Positions 48,707-58,440 of a stretch of DNA of 64,000 nucleotides are shown here, one piece after another. Source of the stretch: Halomonas sp. M4R1S46 (GTDB lineage: Bacteria > Pseudomonadota > Gammaproteobacteria > Pseudomonadales > Halomonadaceae); assembly GCF_025725685.1 (NCBI RefSeq), contig NZ_CP107008.1, forward strand, positions 1,860,001 to 1,924,000. The letters run 5' to 3'. Both the position numbers and the translations under genes were made by a program. Position 1 is the first letter of the stretch; each line of letters starts with the position of its first letter. The notes under the pieces are model-generated. The model ran no database searches, was not told the origin of the DNA, and saw nothing but the letters and a program-made list of their open reading frames with translations.

Positions 48707-51088
48707 ATGAAATTTTCCGAACAGTGGCTGCGTGAATGGGTCTCCCCGGCGCTGTCGACCCAGGCCCTGGCCGACCAGATCACCATGGCCGGCCTGGAGG
48801 TCGATGCCATCGAGCCCGTGGCGTCCGCCTTCGAGGGCGTGGTGGTGGCCGAGGTCGTCGCCAAGGCCCCGCACCCGGACGCCGACAAGCTCAGCGTCTG
48901 CCAGGTCGACGACGGCAGCGGCGAGCCGGTGCCGGTGGTCTGCGGCGCGCCCAACGTGGCCGAGGGCCAGAAGGTGCCCTTCGCCCGGGTCGGCGGGGTG
49001 CTGCCCGGCGACTTCAAGATCAAGAAGGCCAAGCTGCGCGGGGTCGAGTCCCGCGGCATGATCTGCTCCGCCTCGGAACTGGGGCTGGCGGAGGAGACCT
49101 CCGAGGGCATCCTGGTGCTGCCGGTCGGGGCGCCGGCGGGCGAGGACTTCCGGGACTTCCTGGGCCTGGATGATCACACCATCGAGGTCGACCTCACGCC
49201 CAACCGCGGCGACTGCCTGAGCGTGAAGGGCATGGCCCGAGAGGTCGGCGTGCTCAACCGCCTGGCGGTCGAAGGACCGAGTATCACGCCGGTGGCCCCG
49301 GTCCACGACGAGACCTTCCCGGTGCGCGTCGAGGACGCCGAGGGCTGTCCGCGCTACCTGGGACGGCTGATCAAGGGCGTCGACGTGACCGCGGAGACGC
49401 CCTTGTGGATGGTCGAGCGGCTGCGTCGCGGCGGCATCCGCGCCATCGACCCGGTGGTTGATGTCACCAACTACGTGATGCTCGAACTCGGCCAGCCCCT
49501 GCATGCCTTCGACCGCGCCAACCTGCAGGGCGCCGTGGTGGTCCGCCAGGCGCGGCAGGGCGAGCGCCTGGTGTTGCTCGACGGCCAGGAGATCACGCTG
49601 GGCGACGGCACCCTGGTCATCGCCGACGAGCGCGGCCCGCTGGCCATCGCGGGGGTCATGGGCGGCGAGCACTCCGGCGTGAACGCCGAGACCCGGGACA
49701 TCTTCCTGGAGTCGGCGCACTTCTCGCCGCTGACCGTGGCCGGCCAGGCGCGCGCCTATGGCCTGCACACCGATGCCTCCCATCGCTTCGAGCGCGGCGT
49801 CGACCCGACCCTGGCCCGCGAGGCCGCCGAGCGGGCCACGGCCCTGCTGCTGGAGATCACCGGCGGCGAGGCCGGGCCGCTGGTCGAGGTCGTCGATACC
49901 GATCGCCTGCCCGGCGAGCGCGAGGTGCTGCTGCGCCGGGCCCGTCTCGACCAGGCGCTCGACAAGGTGCTGCCCGCGGAGGATGTCGGCGAGATCCTCG
50001 AGCGTCTCGGCATGGCGGTGGAGGCCGGCGAGGAGGGCTGGCGCGTGCGGGTACCGAGCTGGCGCTTCGATGTCGCCATCGAGGAGGACCTGATCGAGGA
50101 AGTGGCCCGCATCCACGGCTACAACCGCCTGCCGGTGCGTCGTCCCCAGGCGCGACTGGGCCTGCGCCCCGATCACGAGGCGCGCACGCCGCTGGCGCGG
50201 CTGCGTCGCCAGTTGGTGGCCCGGGGCTACTTCGAGGCGGTCACCTACAGCTTCGTCGCCCCCGAGCTGCAGGCGGCCCTGTTGCCCGAGGCCGTCTCGC
50301 CGACGCTGGCCAATCCCATCTCCAGCGACCTCTCGGTGATGCGGGCGAGCCTCTTCCCGGGCCTGGTGCGGGCCCTGCAGCACAACCTGAACCGCCAGCA
50401 GACCCGGGTGCGGCTGTTCGAGACCGGACTGGTGTTCCGCGGCGAGCTGGATGCGCTGAGCCAGGTGCCGATGCTGGGCGCCCTGGTCTGCGGCGCCCGC
50501 GAGCCCGAAGGCTGGAGCGGCGGCAAGGACAGGGTCGACTTCTTCGACCTCAAGGGCGACCTGGAAAGCCTGCTGGCCATGGGCGGCGAGCCCGAGGCCT
50601 GGCGCTTCGAGCCCGGGGAGCATGCCGCCCTGCACCCCGGGCAGTGCGCGCGCATCCTCTACCGCGGCGAGGAGGCCGGCTGGATCGGTACCCTGCATCC
50701 GGCGGTGCGGGCCAGGCTGGGGCTGAAGGTGGATGCGCTGCTCTTCGAGGTGCGCCTGGACGCCCTGACCCACGGCAAGGTGCCGGCCTTCCGGCCGTTG
50801 TCGCGCTATCCGGAGGTGCGCCGCGACCTGGCCTTCCTGGTCGATGCCGACCTGCCGGTGCAGGCGCTGCTCGATACCCTGCGTGACCAGGCCGGGGAAT
50901 GGCTCGTGGAAGCGCGCCTGTTCGACGTCTACCAGGGCACGGGGGTGCCGGAAGGACGCAAGAGCGTGGCCCTGGGCTTGACCTGGCAGCATCCTTCGCG
51001 CACGCTAAATGACGATGAAATCAATCAGTTGGTCGATGCCATCGTCGAGGAGTCACGGCTGCACCTGGGTGCCGAGCTTCGCGCATGA
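48707..51088 (+). CDS. pheT: Phenylalanyl-tRNA synthetase beta subunit
   Basis: 793 residues, the expected length. N-terminal tRNA-binding (EMAP-like) domain with VVAEVVAKAPHPDADKLSVC, B3/B4 editing domains, B5 with a metal-binding site, a catalytic-like core and a C-terminal FDX anticodon-binding domain (LSRYPEVRRDLAFLVD). Probably transcribed with pheS despite the repeat, perhaps with an internal promoter. Confidence 0.97.
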   Translation: MKFSEQWLREWVSPALSTQALADQITMAGLEVDAIEPVASAFEGVVVAEVVAKAPHPDADKLSVCQVDDGSGEPVPVVCGAPNVAEGQKVPFARVGGVLPGDFKIKKAKLRGVESRGMICSASELGLAEETSEGILVLPVGAPAGEDFRDFLGLDDHTIEVDLTPNRGDCLSVKGMAREVGVLNRLAVEGPSITPVAPVHDETFPVRVEDAEGCPRYLGRLIKGVDVTAETPLWMVERLRRGGIRAIDPVVDVTNYVMLELGQPLHAFDRANLQGAVVVRQARQGERLVLLDGQEITLGDGTLVIADERGPLAIAGVMGGEHSGVNAETRDIFLESAHFSPLTVAGQARAYGLHTDASHRFERGVDPTLAREAAERATALLLEITGGEAGPLVEVVDTDRLPGEREVLLRRARLDQALDKVLPAEDVGEILERLGMAVEAGEEGWRVRVPSWRFDVAIEEDLIEEVARIHGYNRLPVRRPQARLGLRPDHEARTPLARLRRQLVARGYFEAVTYSFVAPELQAALLPEAVSPTLANPISSDLSVMRASLFPGLVRALQHNLNRQQTRVRLFETGLVFRGELDALSQVPMLGALVCGAREPEGWSGGKDRVDFFDLKGDLESLLAMGGEPEAWRFEPGEHAALHPGQCARILYRGEEAGWIGTLHPAVRARLGLKVDALLFEVRLDALTHGKVPAFRPLSRYPEVRRDLAFLVDADLPVQALLDTLRDQAGEWLVEARLFDVYQGTGVPEGRKSVALGLTWQHPSRTLNDDEINQLVDAIVEESRLHLGAELRA

Positions 51089-51126
51089 CGACGAGGGAGG
51101 TCGGCCATCAGCGTGAGGAAAGCGAC

Positions 51127-51429
51127 ATGGGGGCGTTGACCAAGGCCGAACTGGCCGAACACCTGCACGCCGAACTCGGCCTGTCCAAGCGCGAGGCCAA
51201 GTCCATGGTGGAGGCCTTCTTCGAGGAGATCCGCGGCTGCCTGCGCGAGAACGAGCAGGTCAAGCTGTCGGGTTTCGGCAACTTCGACCTGCGCGACAAG
51301 CGCGAGCGGCCCGGGCGGAATCCCAAGACCGGCGAGGAGATCCCCATCTCGGCCCGGCGTGTGGTGACCTTCCGGCCCGGGCAGAAGCTCAAGACCCAGG
51401 TCGAGGACTACCATCCCGAGGAGCGCTGA
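51127..51429 (+). CDS. ihfA: Integration host factor alpha subunit
   Basis: 100 residues. HU-like fold with MGALTKAELAEHLHAELGLSK, VKLSGFGNFDLRDKRERPGRNPKTGEEI and the DNA-bending beta-arm around PISARRVVTFRPGQKLK. GAGGAAA precedes ATG 51127; ATG 51085 in the same frame is inside the pheT end. Usual position after pheT. Confidence 0.96.
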   Translation: MGALTKAELAEHLHAELGLSKREAKSMVEAFFEEIRGCLRENEQVKLSGFGNFDLRDKRERPGRNPKTGEEIPISARRVVTFRPGQKLKTQVEDYHPEER

Positions 51430-51445
51430 CGCCCGGCCGTTGACG

Positions 51446-51475
51446 ACGACGCCACCCCTCGGGGTGGCGTCGTTA
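51446..51475 (+). terminator. intrinsic terminator after ihfA
   Basis: ACGACGCCACCCC, loop TC, GGGGTGGCGTCGT: 13-bp perfect stem followed by TATTT. It ends the thrS-ihfA string. Confidence 0.8.
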
Positions 51476-51500
51476 TTTCGTCTCCGAGATCCGGCTGGAT

Positions 51501-51707
51501 CTAGATGATGCCGTTCTCCAGGGCCCAGGTGATCACCACCTTGAAGACATAACCGAGCATGCCGGCGCCGAGCACCACGAAGAGCATGATGGTGCCGAAG
51601 CGGCCGGCCCGGGACTGCTTGGCGAGGTCCCAGATGATGAAGCACATGAACAGCATCAGGCCGCCGATCATCAGCGGCGTGATCCAGGCTTCGAAGGTCT
51701 GTTGCAT
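51501..51707 (-). CDS. DUF2788 small membrane protein
   Basis: 68 residues, two transmembrane helices (about 9-29 and 43-63). MQQTFEAWITPLMIGGLMLF and FVVLGAGMLGYVFKVVITW match DUF2788. GGAGG lies just before ATG 51707. Role unknown; convergent with ihfA. Confidence 0.8.
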   Translation of the reverse strand: MQQTFEAWITPLMIGGLMLFMCFIIWDLAKQSRAGRFGTIMLFVVLGAGMLGYVFKVVITWALENGII

Positions 51708-51869
51708 CTTGCCTCCGGGCAGAGGGTGGGAAATCGAGGCCAACCATTATACCCGGTCTCCGGGGCGCTCGCAGGTGGCCGGGCGCGGCACGCTGCCCCA
51801 CCCGCCGGGATGCGGGGCGGGGCCGCCCCGTGTTAGTATCCGAGAGAAATTCTCAGGTAATTCCACGAC

Positions 51870-52334
51870 ATGCCCATGCTGAAGATCTTCGTCGGTACCA
51901 TGTATGGCGGCGCCCTGGACGTGGCCGAGCAGGTCAAGCCGCTGTTCGAGGAGGCCGGTTATGAGGTCGCCATCTATGATCAGCCGACCCTGGACGACCT
52001 GACCGGGTCGCCCACCGACCTGGCGCTGTTCTGCGTCTCGACCACCGGCAGCGGCGACTACCCCGGCAACATCGTGCCCTTCGTGCGCGAGCTGGAGACC
52101 CGGAGCCCCGGACTCGGCTCGCTGCGCTACGGGCTGATCGCCCTCGGCGACAGTTCTTACGTCGACTCCTACTGCGGGGCCGGTCGCAGCCTCGACGAAC
52201 TGCTCCAGGGCCAGGGAGCGTCGCGCCTGGGCGAGCGCCTCGAGGTGGACGCCATGGAAACCTTCATGGCCGACGACGAGGCCCTGCCCTGGGTCGAGGA
52301 GTGGATCGAGGCCCAGCAACTCAAGGTCGCCTGA
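51870..52334 (+). CDS. Flavodoxin-like protein (MioC type)
   Basis: 154 residues. FMN-binding region with GTMYGGALDVAEQV near the N-terminus, CVSTTGSGDYPGN and IALGDSSYVDSYCGAG loops that wrap the flavin. The short single-domain layout resembles MioC/YqcA. Probably an electron carrier. The start could be ATG 51870 or 51876. The next gene begins 2 bp after its stop. Confidence 0.88.
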   Translation: MPMLKIFVGTMYGGALDVAEQVKPLFEEAGYEVAIYDQPTLDDLTGSPTDLALFCVSTTGSGDYPGNIVPFVRELETRSPGLGSLRYGLIALGDSSYVDSYCGAGRSLDELLQGQGASRLGERLEVDAMETFMADDEALPWVEEWIEAQQLKVA

Positions 52335-52336
52335 GC

Positions 52337-52705
52337 ATGGCGGTGCCGACGCCGGAGCGGTTGAGCCTGCTGCTGGGACTCGCCGCCGTCATGCTGGTCA
52401 GCCTGCCGCGCTACCTGATGGACGGCCAGCAGAGCCGCCTGACGCTGCTGGGGATCGCCCTGGTGGTGGTGAGCGGCGTGGCGCTGGCCCAGTGGCGCCT
52501 GCTGGCCGCCGAGGCTCGCGGGCGCCTGCCCGTCTTGCTTCGGCGCCTGGTGGTCTGCCTGGTGGTCGGGGTCCTGGTCACCGCGGGCTGGCAGCTGCTG
52601 GCGGCCGGCTGGCGAGGCTGGGCGCTCCTGGTGTCCCATGGCGCCACCGCGGGGTTGCTGCTGCACGCCCTCGGCCTCTGGTGGAAGCCGTTCGACGAGA
52701 GATAA
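52337..52705 (+). CDS. Hypothetical membrane protein
   Basis: 122 residues with about four transmembrane helices and no motif I recognise. ATG 52337 is 2 bp after the flavodoxin stop, so the two are translationally coupled. The longer frame from 52301 overlaps the flavodoxin and has no support. Confidence 0.65.
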   Translation: MAVPTPERLSLLLGLAAVMLVSLPRYLMDGQQSRLTLLGIALVVVSGVALAQWRLLAAEARGRLPVLLRRLVVCLVVGVLVTAGWQLLAAGWRGWALLVSHGATAGLLLHALGLWWKPFDER

Positions 52706-52786
52706 GACGCAAGAGGGAAGACGAAAAGCGGCGAGGAAGAAGAGCGAAGCGTTGAGAACTGCGATCGGCAGGGTTCTCCTGCCTGC

Positions 52787-52863
52787 TTCACTCTTCACTC
52801 TTCACTCTTCACTCTTCACTCTTCACTCTTCACTCTTCACTCTTCACTCTTCACTCTTCACTC
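52787..52863. repeat. tandem heptamer, TTCACTC x 11
   Basis: Eleven exact copies of TTCACTC without interruption, 81 bp after the stop of the membrane-protein gene and before the convergent ppnN gene. Noncoding. Confidence 0.97.
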
Positions 52864-52894
52864 TCGTCCCCTCGTCCCCTCGTCCCCTCGTCCC
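52863..52894. repeat. tandem octamer, CTCGTCCC x 4
   Basis: Four exact copies of CTCGTCCC continuing directly from the heptamer array (they share the base at 52863) and stopping 5 bp before the ppnN stop codon. Confidence 0.95.
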
Positions 52895-52899
52895 CTCGC

Positions 52900-54261
52900 T
52901 TAACCCAGCGTGTAGCAGGGCTCGTACTCGCCGGCAAGCTTCATGCGGCCCTGGGCCACGAAGGAGCCCAGCAGTTCGTCCAGCCGGGCCATCAGCTCGG
53001 GTTCGGCGCTGAGTCGGAAGGGGCCATGGGCCTCGATCAGGCGAATGCCGCGCTCCTTGACGTTGCCGGCGACGATGCCCGAGAAGGCCCGGCGGAGGTT
53101 GGCGGCGAGCTCGTGCACCGGCTGGTTGCGGTGCAGGGCCAGGCCGGCCATGGACTCGTGGCTGGGATCGAAGGTCTCCTGGAAGTCCCGGGCCACGGTC
53201 AGCCGCCAGTTGTAGTAGAAGGCGTCCTGGCGGGCGCGGCGGTACTCGGTGACATCGTCGATGCCCTTGCGCATGGTGCGGGCGACCTCGATGGGGTCGT
53301 CGATGATGATGCGGTACAGGCGGCGCACGGATTCGCCCAGGGTGTAGACCAGGAACTCGTCGATCCGCTGGAAGTAGTCGGCGGAATCCGCGGGACCGGT
53401 CAGGATCACCGGCAGCTCCATGTCGGCGTTGTCCGGGTGCAGCAGGATGCCGAGCAGATAGAGGATCTCCTCGGCGGTGCCCACGCCGCCGGGAAAGACG
53501 ATGATGCCGTGGCCCAGGCGCACGAAGGCCTCCAGGCGCTTCTCGATATCGGGCATCACCACCAGCTCGTTGACGATCGGGTTCGGTGCCTCGGCGGCGA
53601 TGATGCCGGGCTCCGAGACGCCGAGGTAGCGGCCCTCGTTGCGGCGCTGCTTGGCATGGGCCACGTTGGCGCCCTTCATCGGCCCCTTCATGGCGCCCGG
53701 TCCGCAGCCGGTGCAGATGTCCAGCTCACGCAGGCCCAGATGGTAGCCGACGTGCTTGGTGTAATCGTATTCCTCACGGCTGATCGAGTGCCCGCCCCAG
53801 CACACCACCAGGCTGGGGTCGCGGCTCGGCTTCAGGGTGCCGGCCTTGCGCAGGATGTGGAAGACCGCATTGGTGGTGCCCTCGGCGGTGGTCAGGTCGA
53901 AGCGGTGGTGGGTCTGGATCTCGTTGTAGACGTAGACGATGTCGCGCAGCACCGAGGACAGGTGCTCGCGGATGCCGCGGATCATCTTGCCGTCGACGAA
54001 GGCCTCGGCGGGGGCGTTGGTCAGCTTGAGGCGGACCCCGCGATCCTGCTGGAGCACCTCGATGTCGAAGTCGGGATAGGTCTCCATCAGGGCGAGACCG
54101 TCATCGGTGGGGTTGCCGGAGTTGAGCACGGCCAGGGCACAGCTGCGCAGCAGCTCATGGAGCCCGCGGCGGGAGGTGTCATGCAGCCGGTTGACCTCGT
54201 GCTGCGAGAGGATCTCGAGGCTGCCTTCCGGGGAGATGGTGCTGGAGATGGTGTCGGCCAT
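52900..54261 (-). CDS. ppnN: Nucleotide 5'-monophosphate nucleosidase PpnN (LOG family)
   Basis: 453 residues. The LOG core carries GCGPGAMKGPMKGAN and FPGGVGTAEEILYLLG (the PGGxGTxxE motif of nucleotide-ribosyl hydrolases), flanked by the longer N- and C-terminal domains of PpnN/YgdH. It cleaves purine and pyrimidine nucleotides to base and ribose 5-phosphate and in E. coli is controlled by (p)ppGpp. ATG 54261 fits the family start. Confidence 0.92.
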   Translation of the reverse strand: MADTISSTISPEGSLEILSQHEVNRLHDTSRRGLHELLRSCALAVLNSGNPTDDGLALMETYPDFDIEVLQQDRGVRLKLTNAPAEAFVDGKMIRGIREHLSSVLRDIVYVYNEIQTHHRFDLTTAEGTTNAVFHILRKAGTLKPSRDPSLVVCWGGHSISREEYDYTKHVGYHLGLRELDICTGCGPGAMKGPMKGANVAHAKQRRNEGRYLGVSEPGIIAAEAPNPIVNELVVMPDIEKRLEAFVRLGHGIIVFPGGVGTAEEILYLLGILLHPDNADMELPVILTGPADSADYFQRIDEFLVYTLGESVRRLYRIIIDDPIEVARTMRKGIDDVTEYRRARQDAFYYNWRLTVARDFQETFDPSHESMAGLALHRNQPVHELAANLRRAFSGIVAGNVKERGIRLIEAHGPFRLSAEPELMARLDELLGSFVAQGRMKLAGEYEPCYTLG

Positions 54262-54453
54262 TCAAGGGCGTCCGTGTCACTGGGGATAGAGGCGGGCGGC
54301 TAGGGCCCGCGGCTTGGCTCGCCGACCCGTGCGGCGATGCCGATGGATGATGCCTTCATGCTACCATGCCGCCTTGCCGCGGGCAGCGCTGCGGTGCGGG
54401 GGGCGAGCTGGTAGAATGGTAGCGCCCGGTCCCTTGCCAGCGACGTTCGTGCC

Positions 54454-55386
54454 ATGTTCAACGCCCAGTACTTCCGTACCTTCATCACCCTCGTCGAGAC
54501 CGGCAGCTTCACGCGCACGGCCCGGCGCCTCGAGATGACCCAGCCGGGGGTCAGCCAACACGTGCGCAAGCTCGAGCAGTACCTGGGCAAGCCGCTGCTG
54601 GACCGCCAGGGGCGGCGTTTCGTGCTCACCGAGGCGGGGCGGCGCGCCTACGACTATGCCCTGAAGCTGTTCGCCGAGCACGAGCAGTTCCGCCACTCCC
54701 TCGACGACGAGAGCCTCGACAGCGGCGAGTGCCGCCTCGCCTCGCCGGGCAGCGTCGGGCTGATGCTGTATCCCTTCATCCTGGGTCAGCAGCAGATGTA
54801 CACCGGGCTGACGGTCAGCTACAGCTTCGCCTTCAATCACGATATCGTCACCGACGTGCTGGCCGGGCGCCATGACCTGGGCATCGTCACCGAGGCCGTG
54901 CGCCACCCGGACATCGACTGCGAGGCCTGGCACCAGGAGCCGCTTTGCCTGGTGGTGCCGGCGGACTTTGCCGGCACCGGCCTGGCCGACCTGATGGGCA
55001 TCGGCTTCATCAGCTATTCCGATGGCGTCAACCATGCCGGGGTGCTGCTGCGGCACAACTTCCCGGCGGAATTCCGCTCGATGAGCCACTTTCCTCGCCA
55101 GGGCTTCACCAACGAGGTGAGCATGGTGCTGGACGCCGTGGCACGGGGCCTGGGCTTCACCGTGGTCTCGCGTCTGGTGCTGGAGACCTCGCCCTGGCAG
55201 CGTCAGGTCAAGGAGCTGTCGCTGCCGTATCCGGTCCATGAGACCCTCTACCTGGTCACCCGGCGAGGCAGCCGCATGCCGCGGCGCTATACCCGGCTGC
55301 TGGAGGCCTTCCGGGAGCATCGCCGTCACGAGCGTTACGGCCATGGCGAGCTGCCGATGCCCGAGGCCGGCGAGCGCCTGGGCTGA
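54454..55386 (+). CDS. LysR-family transcriptional regulator
   Basis: 310 residues. Winged helix with TGSFTRTARRLEMTQPGVSQHVRKLE in the first 60 residues (recognition helix after PGVSQHV), then a periplasmic-binding-protein-like effector domain. It stands between ppnN and gcvP with its own terminator. The target is not evident; the adjacent glycine-cleavage genes are one possibility. Confidence 0.9.
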   Translation: MFNAQYFRTFITLVETGSFTRTARRLEMTQPGVSQHVRKLEQYLGKPLLDRQGRRFVLTEAGRRAYDYALKLFAEHEQFRHSLDDESLDSGECRLASPGSVGLMLYPFILGQQQMYTGLTVSYSFAFNHDIVTDVLAGRHDLGIVTEAVRHPDIDCEAWHQEPLCLVVPADFAGTGLADLMGIGFISYSDGVNHAGVLLRHNFPAEFRSMSHFPRQGFTNEVSMVLDAVARGLGFTVVSRLVLETSPWQRQVKELSLPYPVHETLYLVTRRGSRMPRRYTRLLEAFREHRRHERYGHGELPMPEAGERLG

Positions 55387-55410
55387 GTCGGAGCCGCCCC
55401 TTCGTCCATG

Positions 55411-55440
55411 AAAAAGCCCCGCACATGGCGGGGCTTCTCG
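55411..55440. terminator. bidirectional intrinsic terminator
   Basis: AAGCCCCGC, loop ACATG, GCGGGGCTT, preceded by five A residues on the plus strand (T-run for minus-strand transcripts). It serves the convergent LysR gene and gcvP. Confidence 0.85.
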
Positions 55441-55456
55441 TTCCTGGGCGCCAAGC

Positions 55457-58351
55457 TCACTCGCGGTAGGCGTCGATGCTCGGACAGGAGCAGATCAGCT
55501 GGCGATCGCCCAGGACGTTGTCGACCCGGTTCACCGCCGGCCAGTACTTGGCGGCCTTGACCGCCTCCGAGGGGAAGGCGCCGAGCTCGCGGGAGTAGGG
55601 GCGCTCCCAGTTCGCGTCCATCAGGTCGGCCATGGTGTGCGGGGCATTGACCAGCGGGTTGTCGTCCGCCGGCCACTCGCCGGCCTCGACCCGCGCTACT
55701 TCCTCGCGGATGGCGATCATGGCGTCGCAGAAGCGGTCCAGCTCGTGGCGCGACTCCGATTCGGTGGGCTCGATCATCAGCGTGCCCGGCACCGGGAAGG
55801 ACATGGTCGGCGCGTGGAAACCGTAGTCCATCAGGCGCTTGGCGATATCCTCCTCGCTGATCCCCGAGGCCGCCTTGAGCGGACGGATGTCGATGATGCA
55901 CTCGTGGGCCACGGTGCCATTGGCGCCCTTGTAGAGCACCGGGTAGTGCTCGCCCAGGCGGCGGGCGATGTAGTTGGCGCCGAGGATGGCCAGCTCGGTG
56001 GCCTCGCGCAGGCCGCGTGCGCCCATCATCTTGATGTAGGCCCAGGAGATCGGCAGGATCGAGGCGCTGCCGAAGGGCGCCGCCGAGACCGCGCCGGCAT
56101 CCGCCTCGACCCCGTCCAGCGGGCGCACCACGTGGTTGGAGACGTAGGGCGCCAGGTGGGCCTTGACGCCGATCGGGCCCATGCCCGGGCCGCCGCCGCC
56201 GTGGGGAATGCAGAAGGTCTTGTGCAGGTTGAGGTGGCTGACGTCGCCGCCGAAGTCGCCGGGGCGAGCCAGGCCGACCTGAGCGTTCATGTTGGCGCCA
56301 TCGATGTACACCTGGCCACCATGGGCATGGACGATCTCGCAGGCCTCGCGCACGCCTTCCTCGAAGACCCCGTGGGTGGACGGGTAGGTGAGCATGATCG
56401 CCGAGAGGGTGTCGTCGTGCTGCTCGGCCTTGGCGCGCAGGTCGGCGAGGTCGATATTGCCGTCCTCGTCGCACTCCACCACCACCACCTTCATGTGGGC
56501 CATGGCCGCCGACGCCGGGTTGGTGCCGTGGGCGGAGCTGGGGATCAGGCAGACGTCACGGTGCCCCTGGCCCTGGGCCGCCTGGTAGCGGCGGATCGCC
56601 ACCAGGCCGGCATATTCGCCCTGGGCGCCGGAGTTGGGCTGCATGGAGATATGGTCATAGCCGGTGATCTCCACCAGGAAGGCGGCCAGTTCGTCGATGA
56701 TCTGCTTGTAGCCGGCCACCTGGTCCTTGGGCGCGAAGGGGTGGATGCGCGCGAGCTCCGGCCAGGTGATGGGAATCATCTCCGTGGTGGCATTGAGCTT
56801 CATGGTGCACGAACCCAGCGGGATCATGGCGTGGGCCAGGGAGAGATCCTTGTTCTCCAGTCGCTTGAGGTAGCGCAGCATTTCCGTCTCGCTGTGGTAG
56901 CGACGGAAGGTGGGGTGCGTCAGGAACTCGGACTCGCGGCGGCTGGCCGCCGGGATGCCGCTCCTGCCGGCGGCGACGATTTCGGCATCGAGGGCGGCCA
57001 CGGACAGGCCATGCTCCTCGCCCAGCAGGACGTCGAACAGCAGGTCGAGGTCGTGGGCGGTGGTGGTCTCGTCGAGGCTGATGCCCACGTCGCCACCCGC
57101 GAAGTAGCGCAGGTTGACGTCGTGAGCCATGGCGCGGCCGTGGATCTTGAAGGCATCCGCGCCGGTCAGCCGCAGGGTGTCGAACCAGCTGTCGTGGGCC
57201 AGGGTGATGCCGCTGCGCCTCAGGCCCTCGGCGAGGATGGTGGTCAGGCGGTGGATGCGCCCGGCGATGGTGCGCAGCCCCTCGGCACCATGGTAGACGG
57301 CATAGAAGCCGGCGATGTTGGCCAGCAGCGCCTGGGCGGTGCAGATGTTGGAGGTGGCCTTCTCGCGGCGGATGTGTTGCTCGCGGGTCTGCATGGCCAT
57401 GCGCAGGGCGGTATGGCCGCGGTTGTCCTTCGAGACGCCGATGATGCGGCCGGGGATCGAGCGCTTGAGCTTGTCGGTGGTGGCGAAGAAGGCGGCGTGG
57501 GGGCCGCCGAAGCCCATGGGCACGCCGAAGCGCTGGGCCGAGCCGACCACCATGTCGGCGCCCAGGGCGCCGGGCTCGCGCAGCAGCACCAGCGACATGA
57601 TATCGGCGGCCACGCAGGTCATGACGCCCTTGTCCTTGGCCGCGGCCAGCAGCGGGGCCAGGTCGTGGACCCGGCCGCCGTCGCCGGGATACTGCAGCAG
57701 GGCGCCGAACACGTCGTGGGCGGCCAGCTCCTCGGCCGGGCCGACGATCAGCTCGAAGCCGAAGTAGTGAGCCCGGGTGCGCACCACGTCGAGGGTCTGG
57801 GGGAAGACATCGTCGGCGACGAAGAAGGCATCGGTCCTGGCCTTCTTGTTGGCGCGACGGCACAGCGCCATGGCTTCGGCGGCGGCGGTGGCCTCGTCGA
57901 GCAGCGAGGCATTGGCCAGGCCCATGCCGGTGAGGTCCATGATCATCTGCTGGAAGTTCAGCAGGCCTTCCAGGCGGCCCTGGGAGATCTCCGGCTGGTA
58001 GGGCGTGTAGGCCGTGTACCAGCCCGGGTTCTCCAGCACGTTGCGCTGGATGACCGCCGGCAGGTGGGTGTCATGGTAGCCCTGGCCGATGTAGCTCCTG
58101 GCCACGCGGTTCTGGCGAGCCAGGCGATAGAGATAGTCCAGGGCCTCGGCCTCGCTGCGCGGCGGATCCAGATCCAGCTCACGCCCCAGGCGGATGCCTG
58201 CCGGCACGGTGCGCTCGATGAGGCTGGCCATGCTGTCCATGTCCAGCGTCGCCAGCATCGCGGCCACGTCGGAAGCCTCCGGGCCGTTGTGGCGACGGAT
58301 GAAAGCATCATGATTGGCCAGGTCGGCCAGGCGGCGTTTGTCGAAAGCCAT
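55457..58351 (-). CDS. gcvP: Glycine dehydrogenase (decarboxylating), P protein
   Basis: 964 residues, single-chain type with the two halves fused. The PLP lysine lies in HLNLHKTFCIPHGGGGPG; SSAHGTNPASAAMA and SYIGQGYHDTHLPAVIQRN are further P-protein blocks. It decarboxylates glycine and passes the aminomethyl group to the lipoyl arm of GcvH. It follows gcvH by 89 bp on the minus strand. Confidence 0.97.
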   Translation of the reverse strand: MAFDKRRLADLANHDAFIRRHNGPEASDVAAMLATLDMDSMASLIERTVPAGIRLGRELDLDPPRSEAEALDYLYRLARQNRVARSYIGQGYHDTHLPAVIQRNVLENPGWYTAYTPYQPEISQGRLEGLLNFQQMIMDLTGMGLANASLLDEATAAAEAMALCRRANKKARTDAFFVADDVFPQTLDVVRTRAHYFGFELIVGPAEELAAHDVFGALLQYPGDGGRVHDLAPLLAAAKDKGVMTCVAADIMSLVLLREPGALGADMVVGSAQRFGVPMGFGGPHAAFFATTDKLKRSIPGRIIGVSKDNRGHTALRMAMQTREQHIRREKATSNICTAQALLANIAGFYAVYHGAEGLRTIAGRIHRLTTILAEGLRRSGITLAHDSWFDTLRLTGADAFKIHGRAMAHDVNLRYFAGGDVGISLDETTTAHDLDLLFDVLLGEEHGLSVAALDAEIVAAGRSGIPAASRRESEFLTHPTFRRYHSETEMLRYLKRLENKDLSLAHAMIPLGSCTMKLNATTEMIPITWPELARIHPFAPKDQVAGYKQIIDELAAFLVEITGYDHISMQPNSGAQGEYAGLVAIRRYQAAQGQGHRDVCLIPSSAHGTNPASAAMAHMKVVVVECDEDGNIDLADLRAKAEQHDDTLSAIMLTYPSTHGVFEEGVREACEIVHAHGGQVYIDGANMNAQVGLARPGDFGGDVSHLNLHKTFCIPHGGGGPGMGPIGVKAHLAPYVSNHVVRPLDGVEADAGAVSAAPFGSASILPISWAYIKMMGARGLREATELAILGANYIARRLGEHYPVLYKGANGTVAHECIIDIRPLKAASGISEEDIAKRLMDYGFHAPTMSFPVPGTLMIEPTESESRHELDRFCDAMIAIREEVARVEAGEWPADDNPLVNAPHTMADLMDANWERPYSRELGAFPSEAVKAAKYWPAVNRVDNVLGDRQLICSCPSIDAYRE

Positions 58352-58440
58352 GGAATACCCTGTTTGCGTGTCGTCACCCGAGTCCGGGCAGGAGAGCGGG
58401 AAGCCGGGACCCGACCGCCGGTCGGGTCCGCCGGGAGGGG

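Noticed and set aside
48617..50992. 791-codon open frame on the minus strand
   Set aside because: Antisense to pheT. Only its last 13 codons, which lie outside pheT in the dispersed repeat, are of interest.
52787..52894. CRISPR array
   Set aside because: The units are 7 and 8 bp, contiguous, without spacers; this is a microsatellite.
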